The notes: a model not told the origin generated them from the letters alone. A DNA stretch of 64,000 nt from Streptomyces xanthophaeus (GCF_030440515.1 NZ_CP076543.1:7479001-7543000), one strand, 5' to 3'. Counted from the first letter of the stretch, positions 24,569 to 33,475 are shown. A program made the numbers and translations.

Positions 24569-26397
24569 CAGTACTGTCCCCGTCCCGGTCCCTGTGCCTG
24601 TCCCCGTCGGCCGTCCGCGGGTCCGGCCGTGAGGCCGCCCGCCGTGTCCTCGACGGCCCCGGCCGCACCGATGTACCACGTCCGGTGCGCCTGACCGGCG
24701 TACGGCGGGCTGAACCGGCGCACCTGCGAGGTGAGCACCTGCGGCGGCACCGGATGCGGGCGCACGCCGTTGCGCCGCACCAGCTCCGCCTCCTCCACCA
24801 GCACCACGGCGTGGGTGACCAGCGCGTCACGGCGCCGTGCGACCGAGCCCGCCAGGCCGCGCTGCTGATCGGTGAGCGAGGTGGCGTCCCACACCACCGT
24901 CCCGCCGCGGGCCAGGGCCGCGTCGAGCCGGTCCAGGCCCTCGCTCAACACCTCGGCGTTGGCCCGCTGGTCCGCACGGGAACCCCTGGCGGTGCGCAGA
25001 TCGTCAAGACTGATGTACGCGTCCACACCGGGCAGTTCGCGGCCGAAGGTGCTCTTCCCGCTGCCGGAGGGCCCGCACAGCTGCACCAACCGGGGAAACG
25101 TTCCCTCGCGCCACTGCCACGTCGCCGCCACGGCTTCCTCCACCGCGGAACCCGAGATCCTGCCCTGGGCGAACGCCCGCCGGGCCTCCGCCCAGCAGCG
25201 GTCCGCAGCCTCCGCGTCCAGCCCGGCGAGCGCCTCGTCCAGCCCGGCCCGCAGCGCCTCCAGCGGATCCGGGCCGAGCAGCCCGGCCTCCTCGGCGCAC
25301 AGCGCGGACCACTCCGCGCACTCCCGCGCCGCCGGTCCGTCCGCCAGCGCCCCGGCGAGTGCGTGCAGCACGCCGAGATCGGCCGCCGCGGCCATCCGCA
25401 CCAGCCCGGCCCGCCGGTCCTCGTCCGCGAACGGCCGCTGCAGGTACGGGTACAGCCCCACCAGGTCGGCGACCCGCCGCGCGAGCCCCATCCCGCCCGG
25501 GCCCGCCGCGATCCGCGCAGCGATCCGGGCCCGCGGCTCGCGGCGGAGTACGGCAGCCAGGACACCGGCCAGCCGGTCCTCCCCGGTCCGCCCCGCCCCG
25601 TCGATCCGCGCCGCGACCTCGGCGACCTCGTCCGCGTCGGCGGCTCCGCTGGTGTCGTCCGCGTCGTCCGCGTCGTCCGCGTCGGTCGCGTCGTCCGCGC
25701 CGGTCCCGCTCATCCCGAGGGCGGCGGACAGACCGGGCACATCGGCCTCGGCCCCCGAGCGCACCGACCACAACGGGGCCGCCGGCCCCAGCCCGTTCGG
25801 CACGACCTGCGCGAACATCCAGTGCGTACTCGTCTGCACATGGCCGCCCCGTACCCACTTGGCCACGCACCGGCCGAAGTCCTCGCGCGCGAAACCGGCC
25901 GCCGTCCGCACGACGTACCCCTCCTGGCGCGCCGTGTCGAGCTTCAGCCTGCGCAGCGCGCGCTCGTCGAAGATGCCCCGCCACAGCACGCGCGGGGTGG
26001 GTACGCCCAGGCCACGCAGGAACCGTACGGTCCGGTCCCAGTCCAGGCAGTGCTCCCCGTCCCACACCGAGAACCCGTAGAACCAGCTGTCCAGGTCCTC
26101 GTACGGGATCGAATGCCGGGCGTAGAGGTTCTCCCCGCACACCCGCCACCCGGCCGGGATGCCGGGGCCGATGCGGCCCTGGAGGCCCTTGACCCACGCC
26201 CGCGAGGGGTGGTGCGCCGAGTCGAGCGACCGCGCGTGCAGGCCGTCCGCGTACAGGGTGGTGTTCTCCCCGTCGAGCTTCTCCGTCACCACGACCTCGC
26301 GCCCGGCCAACCCCGCCAGTCCGACGGCCCGGACGTCGTCGGCCGCAGCCCCGGGGGACCAGGGGAGGTGCGGGGTACGGGGATAGTGGATGCGCAT
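24568..26397 (-). CDS. RNA ligase fused to a polynucleotide-kinase-like P-loop domain
   Basis: A 609-residue protein. The N-terminal ligase domain carries motif [15 protein letters not shown] (adenylation Lys 40), [11 protein letters not shown] (motif III region), EGYVVR at 159 and VAKWVR at 178-183 (motifs IV and V). The C-terminal domain has the Walker A motif [12 protein letters not shown] (about 441-451), a DDLR segment and WDATSLT, as in T4-Pnkp-like kinases. Between them lies an Asp/Ala-rich linker (about 235-255, 9-bp DNA repeats near 25654-25700) and an uncharacterised helical stretch. Kinase and ligase in one chain can heal and seal RNA breaks. First gene of a two-gene operon with the DUF504/EEP protein. 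Confidence 0.85.
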   Translation of the reverse strand: MRIHYPRTPHLPWSPGAAADDVRAVGLAGLAGREVVVTEKLDGENTTLYADGLHARSLDSAHHPSRAWVKGLQGRIGPGIPAGWRVCGENLYARHSIPYEDLDSWFYGFSVWDGEHCLDWDRTVRFLRGLGVPTPRVLWRGIFDERALRRLKLDTARQEGYVVRTAAGFAREDFGRCVAKWVRGGHVQTSTHWMFAQVVPNGLGPAAPLWSVRSGAEADVPGLSAALGMSGTGADDATDADDADDADDTSGAADADEVAEVAARIDGAGRTGEDRLAGVLAAVLRREPRARIAARIAAGPGGMGLARRVADLVGLYPYLQRPFADEDRRAGLVRMAAAADLGVLHALAGALADGPAARECAEWSALCAEEAGLLGPDPLEALRAGLDEALAGLDAEAADRCWAEARRAFAQGRISGSAVEEAVAATWQWREGTFPRLVQLCGPSGSGKSTFGRELPGVDAYISLDDLRTARGSRADQRANAEVLSEGLDRLDAALARGGTVVWDATSLTDQQRGLAGSVARRRDALVTHAVVLVEEAELVRRNGVRPHPVPPQVLTSQVRRFSPPYAGQAHRTWYIGAAGAVEDTAGGLTAGPADGRRGQAQGPGRGQY

Positions 26398-26493
26398 GAT
26401 CCGCTCCTGGTCGACATCGGGTGCCTGGTCACTGTAGGTAACCCGACCGGACGCATCCACCCGATATCCCTTTCCGCACCCCTTCCCGGCCGC

Positions 26494-27189
26494 TCAGTGG
26501 GCGACGGTGAACCGCCGGCCCGCGTGCGCGTCGCGCTCGATCTCGTCGACCAGGGCGACGGCGAAGTCCTCCGTCGAGATCCGGCTCCGGCCCTCCTCGT
26601 CGACCACCAGGCCGTCGAGGCCCAGCCGGTACGTGCCCGTACGCTCGCCCGGCGCGATGTGCGCGGGCGGGCTCAGACAGGTCCAGCGCACCTGCTCCAC
26701 GGGCACCGTGCGGAGGAAGTCCAGGGCCTCGCCGTGGGCGTGCATCACCGCCAGGACGGCCGCCGGGACTCCGGCCTCGTCCAGGACCAGCGGGCCGCCG
26801 GGGGTACGCAGCGAGCCCGCCCCGCCGACGATGACCACACGCGGCGCGGGAACGTCCGTACCGAGCGACCGCACCCCGCCGATCAGCGACTTCGCGGCGG
26901 TCACGAGGTCGGTCGGGTCCCCGTGGCCGGGCCCGAAGGCGCTGACCGCCACATCGTGCCCGGCCACCGCCGCGGCCACCGACGCCGGATCGAGGATATC
27001 GCCGCGCACCACCACGATCTCGCCGGCGCCGGCCCCGGCGCCGGCGCCGGCCCCGGCCGTGCTCGCGGGGTCCGGGAGCCTCGCCGGATCGCGGACGACG
27101 GCCGTGACCTCGTGGCCGCGCCGGAGTGCTTCGCGCAGCACCCGGGATCCGACGGTGCCGGTCGCGCCGAAGAGAGCGATCTTCGTCAT
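26494..27189 (-). CDS. NmrA-like NAD(P)-binding oxidoreductase
   Basis: A 231-residue Rossmann protein with IALFGATGTVGSRVLREAL (GxxGxxG at residues 8-14), RGDILDPASV, and VIVGGAGSLRT, typical of atypical SDRs of the NAD(P)H-binding NmrA type. The internal stretch AGAGAGAGAG (about residues 46-56) is encoded by a GCCGGC repeat and is absent from typical relatives. The C-terminus RISTEDFAVALVDEIE is usual for the family. Substrate unknown; some members are redox sensors rather than enzymes. Confidence 0.8.
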   Translation of the reverse strand: MTKIALFGATGTVGSRVLREALRRGHEVTAVVRDPARLPDPASTAGAGAGAGAGAGEIVVVRGDILDPASVAAAVAGHDVAVSAFGPGHGDPTDLVTAAKSLIGGVRSLGTDVPAPRVVIVGGAGSLRTPGGPLVLDEAGVPAAVLAVMHAHGEALDFLRTVPVEQVRWTCLSPPAHIAPGERTGTYRLGLDGLVVDEEGRSRISTEDFAVALVDEIERDAHAGRRFTVAH

Positions 27190-27259
27190 GGTGACTCCCT
27201 GGGGGTGGAGGGCTGCTCGGGGCTCCGGTCGGCCCGGTCCGGCCCATCCAAGCGAACCC

Positions 27260-27284
27260 GCCCGCCCTCCCCGGGCAGGCGGGC
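27260..27284. terminator. Candidate hairpin between the SMI1-like and NmrA-like genes
   Basis: GCCCGCC and GGCGGGC arms (7 bp) enclose an 11-nt G+C-rich loop, 40 nt or more after the stop of the SMI1-like gene at 27327 in the minus-strand direction. A weak to moderate terminator call. Confidence 0.35.
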
Positions 27285-27326
27285 CGGGCCGGTCGGCTGA
27301 ACCGCTCCCCGGGGGCCGCGCGGCCG

Positions 27327-28868
27327 TCAGCCCGAGACCGGCACCGGCGCAGGGGCGGGCGCGGGCGCGGGCACCGCGGCGGCCAGTTGGCCGGCCGCCG
27401 CGAAGTGCAGACGCTCCAGCCGGGCCGCGTACGGCCAGCCGGCCGCCCGGTAGAAGCACAGGTCGCTCGGGATCGGCACGGCCCGCAGGTCGGCGGCGTG
27501 CGTCCCGTCCGGCAGCTCGGTGGCCGCCGCGAGCAGCGGGTCCGCCGAACCGGCCCACTCGCCGACCGGGGCGGGCCGCGGCCACGGCTCACCGGTGTTG
27601 GGGAACAGCCACCGCGTGTCCCGGGCCATCCGCGCGGCGAAGTCGGGGCCCGCCGCGGCCCGCCTGGCCAGCCGTGCGAGCGTCAGCAGCAGGTCCGGCA
27701 GGGACTCGGCGACCAGGGCCAGCTCCGGGTACTCCCGCAGGCTCTCGCCGTCGCAGGGCACGGACACGACGTACCCCCACCGGCCGGTCGCCGGGTCGAT
27801 GCGGACCTGCGCGAGGGCGTGGCCGCGCCCGTGGCCGATCCGGGCGAGCGGCCAGTACGAACCGTCGCCGCCGAGCATGCGGTGCAGCTCGGGGTCCACC
27901 GCGTGCTCGGGCGCCCCGGGCAGCAGCCGCAGCGCCGGAAGCCCCGCGATCGCCACCCCGCCGATCTCCCGGAGCACGGTCCGGACCTCCTCGGGGACCG
28001 GGACCGCCCAGCCGTCCATGACGGAGTCGGTGCAGCCCGCGTCGAGCACGACGAAGCCGGGGCAGCCGCCGGCCAGTTCCCGCAGCTCGGCCACGGCACG
28101 CCGGGCGGCATCGGCCGGCACGCGGTGGCGGCGCACGGCCCGGCCGAGGAAGTCCCCGCTGACCACGCTGCGCAGCAGGAGGGCCCGGCCCTCACCGACG
28201 ATCTGGAACTGGACCTCGCTGCTTCCGGTGTCGGCCGTGTTGTGGAAGGTGGAGAAGTACGGTTCCCAGTCCACGGCGCACGGATAGCCCGGCAGGCCGT
28301 GCAGGTCGACGAGATCGGTGAGCGGGTCGCCGCGTCCGACGAGCGCGGCGAGCTCGCGGTCGGGCCCCGCGCCCGCCTCGCCCGCCTCGTCTCCCTCGGC
28401 GAGTTCTACGGTGGGGGTGGCCGGTACGGAGTACTTCCCCCTCGGCCGGTCCACCACGCCGTCCGCGAACCGTTCGGCGAACCCGGCGAGCCAGGCGGTG
28501 AAGTCCGGTGCCTCGACGGTGACATCGGGGTCGGCTCCCCACGGGTTGACGGCCACGACGGGCCCCCAGCCGGCGGCCCCGACCCCCACGATCAGCGACC
28601 CCTCGCCGAAGTCCGTCTCACCCAGGGTCCAGCAGCCGTCCGCGAACACCTCACGGCCGCGCGGCCCGAAGCGGTACTCGTGGTCCTCGGTCTCCAGACC
28701 GCCTATCTCCCGCAGCACGCCCCGCACCTCCTCGGGCACCGCCACGGCCCAGCCGTCCAACTCCGCGTCCGTGAAGCCCTCGAACAGCTCCAGCTCGTCC
28801 GGCCGCTCCCGCGCCAGCTTCTTCAGCGCCCGCACGGCATCCACCGCCGACGGCCCCGCGTCGTACAT
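27327..28868 (-). CDS. Tandem SMI1/KNR4-like (SUKH) protein, 513 aa
   Basis: Two copies of the same domain are visible: ELDGWAVAVPEEVRGVLREI near residue 40 and VMDGWAVPVPEEVRTVLREI near residue 283. Each continues with an IGG and acidic/Gly-rich region that fits the SMI1/KNR4 fold. In bacteria SUKH proteins are best known as immunity proteins against secreted toxins, but many streptomycete copies have no toxin partner, and none is visible here. The C-terminus is a Pro/Ala repeat (PAPAPAPAPVPVSG) from a hexamer DNA repeat. No signal peptide. Confidence 0.7.
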   Translation of the reverse strand: MYDAGPSAVDAVRALKKLARERPDELELFEGFTDAELDGWAVAVPEEVRGVLREIGGLETEDHEYRFGPRGREVFADGCWTLGETDFGEGSLIVGVGAAGWGPVVAVNPWGADPDVTVEAPDFTAWLAGFAERFADGVVDRPRGKYSVPATPTVELAEGDEAGEAGAGPDRELAALVGRGDPLTDLVDLHGLPGYPCAVDWEPYFSTFHNTADTGSSEVQFQIVGEGRALLLRSVVSGDFLGRAVRRHRVPADAARRAVAELRELAGGCPGFVVLDAGCTDSVMDGWAVPVPEEVRTVLREIGGVAIAGLPALRLLPGAPEHAVDPELHRMLGGDGSYWPLARIGHGRGHALAQVRIDPATGRWGYVVSVPCDGESLREYPELALVAESLPDLLLTLARLARRAAAGPDFAARMARDTRWLFPNTGEPWPRPAPVGEWAGSADPLLAAATELPDGTHAADLRAVPIPSDLCFYRAAGWPYAARLERLHFAAAGQLAAAVPAPAPAPAPVPVSG

Positions 28869-29000
28869 GCTCTTGGCTCCCCGTGTCGTCCGTTCCGCGG
28901 CTCCGAGGGTATCGCCGCGGCCCGCCCGGACATGACCCGAGCTCGGATTACGAGAGGTGTGCGGACAGCCGCCCCGGATGCCTCAGGGCATCCGCCGCCC

Positions 29001-29510
29001 TCAGTGGCAGAGGGCGACGATGGACGGATGCACGGTGCCCTTGGCCGCCTCGCACAGGGAGGCCATGTCGTACGAACCCTGCGGCTCCGGCCGGGGCTTG
29101 TCCGCCACCGTCGGCGGCCGCTTGCGGGGCTTCGCCGGGGCCGCGGGCTTCGCCCGCTCGGCGGGCCGCCGGGGGCGCGGGGGCTTCGCGTCGGCCCGGC
29201 GCGGGCGACGCGGCCGCTCGGCGGCGGCCTGTACCGGTACGGGTGCCGGCCCGGCCTCCGGAACCATGCGGGGTGAGGGCGGTCCGGGTGGTGCGGGTGG
29301 TGGGGGCGGGACGGGGGAGGCGGGTTCGGGCGAGGCCGGGAGCGGACTCAACGGCAGTGCGAGGGGAGTCGGTTGCCGGTCCTGCGTACGGGCCGCCGCT
29401 CCGTGCGCCTGCCGCTGGGCGTCCGGCGGAGCGGCGGGACGCACCGTCACGCACCCGGTGGCCGTCACGAGCGCGGCAAGGGTCAGGGGCAGGGCGAGGC
29501 GCAGCTGCAT
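29001..29510 (-). CDS. Small proline-rich lipoprotein with C-terminal Cys motif (paralogue of 15112-15570)
   Basis: A 169-residue protein with a lipoprotein signal (LPLTLAALVTATGC), an extended Pro/Arg/Lys/Ala linker, and the C-terminal segment SLCEAAKGTVHPSIVALCH. The same segment pattern, LCxAAxGxVxPS(I/V)VxLC, closes the lipoprotein at 15112-15570. The linker here is more basic (RRPRRADAKPPRPRRPAERA). The ATG at 29510 was chosen because the two paralogues then align from their first residues (MQLR). An 18-bp dyad shared with the paralogue lies 41 nt upstream. Function unknown. Confidence 0.7.
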   Translation of the reverse strand: MQLRLALPLTLAALVTATGCVTVRPAAPPDAQRQAHGAAARTQDRQPTPLALPLSPLPASPEPASPVPPPPPAPPGPPSPRMVPEAGPAPVPVQAAAERPRRPRRADAKPPRPRRPAERAKPAAPAKPRKRPPTVADKPRPEPQGSYDMASLCEAAKGTVHPSIVALCH

Positions 29511-29551
29511 CCGCCCAGCCTGCCGTACCGGCGCCGCGCGAGCCGAACCCG

Positions 29552-29567
29552 TCACACGGACGGGTGA
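29552..29567. promoter_or_regulatory. Inverted repeat upstream of lipoprotein gene (copy 2)
   Basis: TCACACGGACGGGTGA, extended by G and C to GTCAC...GTGAC, lies 41 nt upstream of the ATG at 29510. It matches the dyad before the paralogous gene in sequence and in distance. It ends 10 nt before the stop of the convergent upstream gene at 29578. Confidence 0.5.
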
Positions 29568-29577
29568 CGGCGTGCGC

Positions 29578-30801
29578 TCAGGCCCGGCTGCGCCCCCGCG
29601 TGGCCAGCCGGAGCAGGTGTTCCACCGGGCCCCGGCGCAGCGGGCTCCCGGCCCAGATCCGCTGCCAGGCCCAGGTCAGGGTGAGGGCCGCGCCGCTGAA
29701 GGCCAGCCAGGCGGACCAGGACGCGGCCCCGTGCGCCGGACCGGCCAGCACCAGCGCGTGGACGACGTACGCGCTCAGCGCCATCGCCCCGAGCAGCGTG
29801 AGCGGCCGCAGCAGCCGCGCGCCCACCCCGTGCCGCGCGGCGAGCGCGCACAGGCCGATGAGGGCGCAGCCCACGCCCGCGTTGCCCAGGGTCTCCAGCG
29901 GGGTCTGGCTGTAGGGATCGGCCACCAGCAGCCAGTCCCAGGAGGTGCTGGGCACGGCTCCGTACTGACCCTGCAGCACCTCCCGGACGGGATCGGCCGC
30001 GGCCAGGGCCTCCGGATGGTGCACGGCGATCGCCTCCAGCAACCGCTGCCGGGCGCCGAACACATGGCTCGCGAGCCACGCGGAGCCGTATCCGGCGAAG
30101 GCGGCCGCCGTGCCCCACACCGCCATCCGCCGGGCCACCGGCCGCTCCCGCACGTCGCACAGCCGGGCGAGCGCCATCCCGGCCAGCACGTACGGGAAGT
30201 AGGTGGCCAGCGGATACGCCCCGGTGAGCAGCAGCTCCAGCAGCACCGCGCCCAGCCCGGACCAACTGGCAAGGTCGGCGGCCTCGGGGACCAGCCCGCG
30301 CCCGGACGCCTCGTACCCGAACACCGGGCCCAGCAGGAACGACAGCAGAGGGCCCGCCACCACCGATGCGCCCGCCACGGCGGTGAGCAGGGGGGTGGAC
30401 AGCCGCGTGAAGGGCTCGGCAGCCAGGAAGTACACGGCGAAGAAGGCGAGGATGACCAGGATCCCGGGCCAGAGCGAGGCCAGCCACACGCCGAGTGCGG
30501 CCAGCAGCGCGCAGCGGATCAGCAGGGGGCGCCAGCGGCGCGCCCAGCCCTGCGGGCGCTGCTCCGGGGCCCGCCCGCGCTGGGCGAGGACCAGGGAGAA
30601 GCCGGCGAGCAGGGTGAAGAGCGCCGGGGCGCGCCCGTCGGCCGCGACGAGGAGGTAGCCGGCGCCCTCCGGCTCGGGGCTCGGGCCCACGTGCACGGCG
30701 AACATGCCGAGGACGGCCAGTCCGCGTACGGCGTCCACCCCGGCCAGCCGGCCGCCGGACCCTCCGGCCGGGCCCGCCGCCCCCGCGCCGAGGCCCCTCA
30801 C
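29578..30801 (-). CDS. Polytopic membrane protein, acyltransferase/DUF418-like
   Basis: A ~407-residue protein with about ten membrane helices. The opening RLAGVDAVRGLAVLGMFAVH is the signature of heparan-alpha-glucosaminide acetyltransferase-like and DUF418 proteins. The start is doubtful. GTG at 30801 gives the minimal protein. An ATG at 30848 has a strong AGGAGAG site but reads into a TGA after 16 codons; adding one C to the five-base run at 30831-30835 would join it in frame. Members move acyl groups across the membrane or are uncharacterised. The 5' leader contains a GGCGGC/GCCGCC hairpin around 30917-30935. Confidence 0.75.
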   Translation of the reverse strand: MRGLGAGAAGPAGGSGGRLAGVDAVRGLAVLGMFAVHVGPSPEPEGAGYLLVAADGRAPALFTLLAGFSLVLAQRGRAPEQRPQGWARRWRPLLIRCALLAALGVWLASLWPGILVILAFFAVYFLAAEPFTRLSTPLLTAVAGASVVAGPLLSFLLGPVFGYEASGRGLVPEAADLASWSGLGAVLLELLLTGAYPLATYFPYVLAGMALARLCDVRERPVARRMAVWGTAAAFAGYGSAWLASHVFGARQRLLEAIAVHHPEALAAADPVREVLQGQYGAVPSTSWDWLLVADPYSQTPLETLGNAGVGCALIGLCALAARHGVGARLLRPLTLLGAMALSAYVVHALVLAGPAHGAASWSAWLAFSGAALTLTWAWQRIWAGSPLRRGPVEHLLRLATRGRSRA

Positions 30802-31119
30802 GCGGGGCCTGCCGGGGTGCCGGTGCCCGTGGGGGAGGCGCGTCGCATGTGTGGGTCTCTCCTGGGTCCGGGCGGTCCGGGCGTGCCTGCGGTTCGGGCG
30901 TGGGGTTTGGTCGGACCGGCGGCTTTCACGCCGCCAGTCCGCATCCGGAACGTACCAGGGAGTACATAACCAAGTAATAAGGAGGTATAGGGGCGGTAAA
31001 GGTGCGGGGGTGTCGGTGCGGGGCGGACGGGTCGCCGAGGGCGGCCGGATCGCCGTAACCCGTGAGCCGTGCCCGCTGTTGCACAGGCCGGCAGGTCCAC
31101 CCACGGTGAACGGAGTCCG
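30802..31119. other. Divergent intergenic region with A+T-rich core
   Basis: About 300 nt separate the membrane-protein gene and the Nudix gene. A distinctly A+T-rich stretch (30955-31005, including GTACATAACCAAGTAATAAG) probably holds promoters for one or both directions. No ORF on either strand has convincing codon use. No terminator was seen. Confidence 0.4.
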
Positions 31120-32157
31120 ATGCCGCAGCTGACCGACCAGAGCGCGACCGACGAACACGAGCGGGAGCGGACGGGGACCTGGATGACCCCGGCGGAGTAC
31201 GGGGCCTCGCGGGCCGCCGTGTGGACCGCGGCCGTCGTCCTCGTCACCGACACCCGCGGCCGGATCCTCGTCCAGAGCGTCGACTACCGCACCGACCGGC
31301 TGCTCCCCGGCGGGGCCGTGGACGCCGGCGAGGCACCGTCCGCGGCGGCCGCCCGCGAGCTGCGCGAGGAGCTCGGAGTCGACGGCCGCTACCCGCGCGG
31401 GCTCGCCGTGGACTGGATCCCGGCCGACACCCCCGGTTTCCCGCCCGAGATGCGCTTCCCCGGCGAGATCCTGCACGTCTACGACGGCGGCACCTGGACC
31501 CCCGACCGGATCGAGGCCGTCCGGCTCCCGGCCCAGGAGATCACCGGCATCCACTTCGCCGAACCGGCCGACCTGCCCGCCCTGATGGACCCCGGCGACG
31601 CCCGCCGCGCGCTGTCCGCCCTGCGCGCCCGCGTCAACGGCTCCGGCACCGCCCTGCTGGAGGACGGCCGCCCCACCGCTCCGACCGCCCTCGACCGGCT
31701 CGGGGTCCTGCGCACCCGGCGGATCCCGCAGCACGGTGCCTGGCACCCGGGCCCGGTCCCGGAGCGGATGCCCGTACGGGACCTGTCGGCCTGGCTGTTC
31801 GCCCCCGACGGCCGGGTCCTGCTGCTGATCTCCCGGGCCACCGGCGCCGCCCACCTCCCGCCCCCGACGGCCGCAACCGCCGAGGACGGCGTCCCGCTCG
31901 GCTACCGGCACGGCGACCAGGGCGACCAGGGCGCCCACGTCCGCACCACGGCCCGCCTCACCGGCCTCCCCCCGGGCGCGGACCCGGAGTACGCACGCCT
32001 GCTGGCCACTCCCGAACAGGTCCGCGAACTGAGCGACTGGGGGCGGGCCGGCGACGACGAACTCGCCGCGGTCCATGCCGCCCGCACCCGTCTCGGCCTC
32101 CCCGTCCCCGCCCGCACCCCGCCCACGGAACTCCCCGGGGAGGCCGCGCTCCGCTGA
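31120..32157 (+). CDS. Nudix hydrolase, 345 aa
   Basis: The Nudix box is complete: GGAVDAGEAPSAAAARELRE followed by ELGV (pattern Gx5Ex7REUxEExGU). It lies about residues 62-85 in the N-terminal half after WTAAVVLVTDTRGRILVQS. The C-terminal half contains AWLFAPDGRVLLLI, which could be a second, degenerate Nudix-like fold without the box. Such enzymes hydrolyse nucleoside diphosphates linked to another moiety; substrate unknown. The ATG at 31120 follows GGAG; the frame is open further upstream but without a good site. Confidence 0.8.
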   Translation: MPQLTDQSATDEHERERTGTWMTPAEYGASRAAVWTAAVVLVTDTRGRILVQSVDYRTDRLLPGGAVDAGEAPSAAAARELREELGVDGRYPRGLAVDWIPADTPGFPPEMRFPGEILHVYDGGTWTPDRIEAVRLPAQEITGIHFAEPADLPALMDPGDARRALSALRARVNGSGTALLEDGRPTAPTALDRLGVLRTRRIPQHGAWHPGPVPERMPVRDLSAWLFAPDGRVLLLISRATGAAHLPPPTAATAEDGVPLGYRHGDQGDQGAHVRTTARLTGLPPGADPEYARLLATPEQVRELSDWGRAGDDELAAVHAARTRLGLPVPARTPPTELPGEAALR

Positions 32158-32188
32158 GATGTCGGTGGCGCCTCCTACCGTCGACGGC

Positions 32189-32797
32189 ATGGGATTCACC
32201 AGCGCATGGTCGATCAGCTGCCACGAGGACTCCGTGATCGCGGACCTCGCGCCGCGGACGGCGGCGGCCGTCGAGGCCGACCGCACCTGCCCGCGGGCCC
32301 GTCGCCGCTGGGCGGCCTGGCGGCGCGCCCCGCTCCCCGACCACCGCACCTGGTGGACCGGCACCCCGGCCGAGGACGAGGCGATCCGCTCCTTCCAGGA
32401 CCTGACCCGCCCCGGCCGCCACGTGGACGACCTGTGCGAGTTCCCGTTCGTGGAGGGCATCTGGGACCGGCAGCCGGACCAGGAGCTGATGTTCGTGTCC
32501 GTGCAGCGCAAGGCGTACCCGGTCAGCGCGCTGTTCCACGCCATCGGCCCCGAGCGCGCCGCCCTGCTGCCCGGCTGGTGCGGGAACTTCGTGCTGAGCG
32601 CCGCCGAGGTGCGCGCGGCGCTGCCCGCGGTGGAGCGGGCCCTCGGATTCGCTCCCGGGGAGAGGGAGCGGGTGCAGCGGCAGGTCTGGCTGGACACCGA
32701 ACTCCGCGAGAGCGTCCTGGACGGCCCGCTGCGTGCCTGGCGGGCCGCGGCGCAGTGCGGCCTCGGGCTGTGCGGGCTCGCCTTCCACGTGGAGTGA
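32189..32797 (+). CDS. Conserved hypothetical protein, 202 aa
   Basis: I do not recognise the family. The protein is soluble, Trp- and Arg-rich in its first third (RARRRWAAWRRAPLPDHRTWW), with a central CEFPFVEGIWDRQPDQELMF and a Leu/Ala-rich C-terminus. No signal peptide. It follows the Nudix gene by 31 nt on the same strand and may share its transcript. Codon use is typical. Confidence 0.65.
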   Translation: MGFTSAWSISCHEDSVIADLAPRTAAAVEADRTCPRARRRWAAWRRAPLPDHRTWWTGTPAEDEAIRSFQDLTRPGRHVDDLCEFPFVEGIWDRQPDQELMFVSVQRKAYPVSALFHAIGPERAALLPGWCGNFVLSAAEVRAALPAVERALGFAPGERERVQRQVWLDTELRESVLDGPLRAWRAAAQCGLGLCGLAFHVE

Positions 32798-32902
32798 AAG
32801 CGGTCCGGGGCGGCGCCGGCCGGGCGTGCGGCCCCGCCCCGCGGCCACCGCCATGATCGGGAAATCCGGCGTCCTCGGTCCGCGGTCCCGCAGCATGGGG
32901 CC

Positions 32903-33406
32903 ATGAGCGACAGCGCGATCACCTACACCCTGTACATCCAGGCCGACCCCGACCGGGTCTGGCAGGCCCTCACCGAGCCCGCCTTCACCCGCCGGTACTG
33001 GGGCCTGAGCTTCGAGACCGACTGGGCGGTGGGCTCGCCGATGGACTGGGTCGAGCGAGGTGCCCGTACCAGTGACCCCGAACAGGTGGTCCTCGGCTGC
33101 GTCCCGGACCGCCTGCTCTCCTACACCTGGCACACCTTCACCCCGCAGTGGGCGGCCTCCGTCGGGATCGGTGAGGAACTGCGGGCCGAGCTGGCGAAGG
33201 AGCGCCGTACGAAGGTGACGTACGAGATCGAGCCCGTCGGCGACACCCTCGCCCGGCTGACCATCCTGCACGAGGACTTCGAACCCGGCGGAACGCTGAT
33301 CGGCATGTGCGCACGGGCCTGGCCGATGCTCGCGTCCAGCCTCAAGACCCTGCTGGAGACGGGGGCCCCGCTGCCGGAGGCGGACCAGGGGACGGGCGAC
33401 GTCTGA
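32903..33406 (+). CDS. SRPBCC (AHSA1-like) protein
   Basis: A 167-residue protein of the START/SRPBCC superfamily: YTLYIQADPDRVWQALTEPAFTRRYWG is the usual N-terminal strand-helix, and VTYEIEPVGDTLARLTILHEDF is the core strand region. These bind hydrophobic ligands or act as Aha1-like co-chaperones; in streptomycetes they often accompany ArsR regulators, but none is adjacent here. Confidence 0.8.
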   Translation: MSDSAITYTLYIQADPDRVWQALTEPAFTRRYWGLSFETDWAVGSPMDWVERGARTSDPEQVVLGCVPDRLLSYTWHTFTPQWAASVGIGEELRAELAKERRTKVTYEIEPVGDTLARLTILHEDFEPGGTLIGMCARAWPMLASSLKTLLETGAPLPEADQGTGDV

Positions 33407-33414
33407 GGCGTCGC

Positions 33415-33475
33415 GCGGAGAGCCGGTATCGTCCGTCCCGCGCCCCCGGCCGCCCCGAACGGCCCGGCTCTCCGC
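33415..33475. terminator. Long-loop hairpin after the SRPBCC gene
   Basis: GCGGAGAGCCGG and CCGGCTCTCCGC are exact 12-bp complements separated by 37 nt, 8 nt after the stop at 33406. It probably acts as a terminator despite the long loop. Confidence 0.45.

Noticed and set aside
21854..24694. A 946-codon plus-strand frame opposite the DUF504/EEP protein
   Set aside because: Composition is Arg/Gly/Pro-biased without motifs, whereas the minus strand encodes four recognisable domains.
30850..32922. Minus-strand extension of the membrane-protein frame through the Nudix and following genes
   Set aside because: The extra ~700 residues are antisense to well-supported genes and show no domain; the family starts at the RLAGVDAVRG segment.
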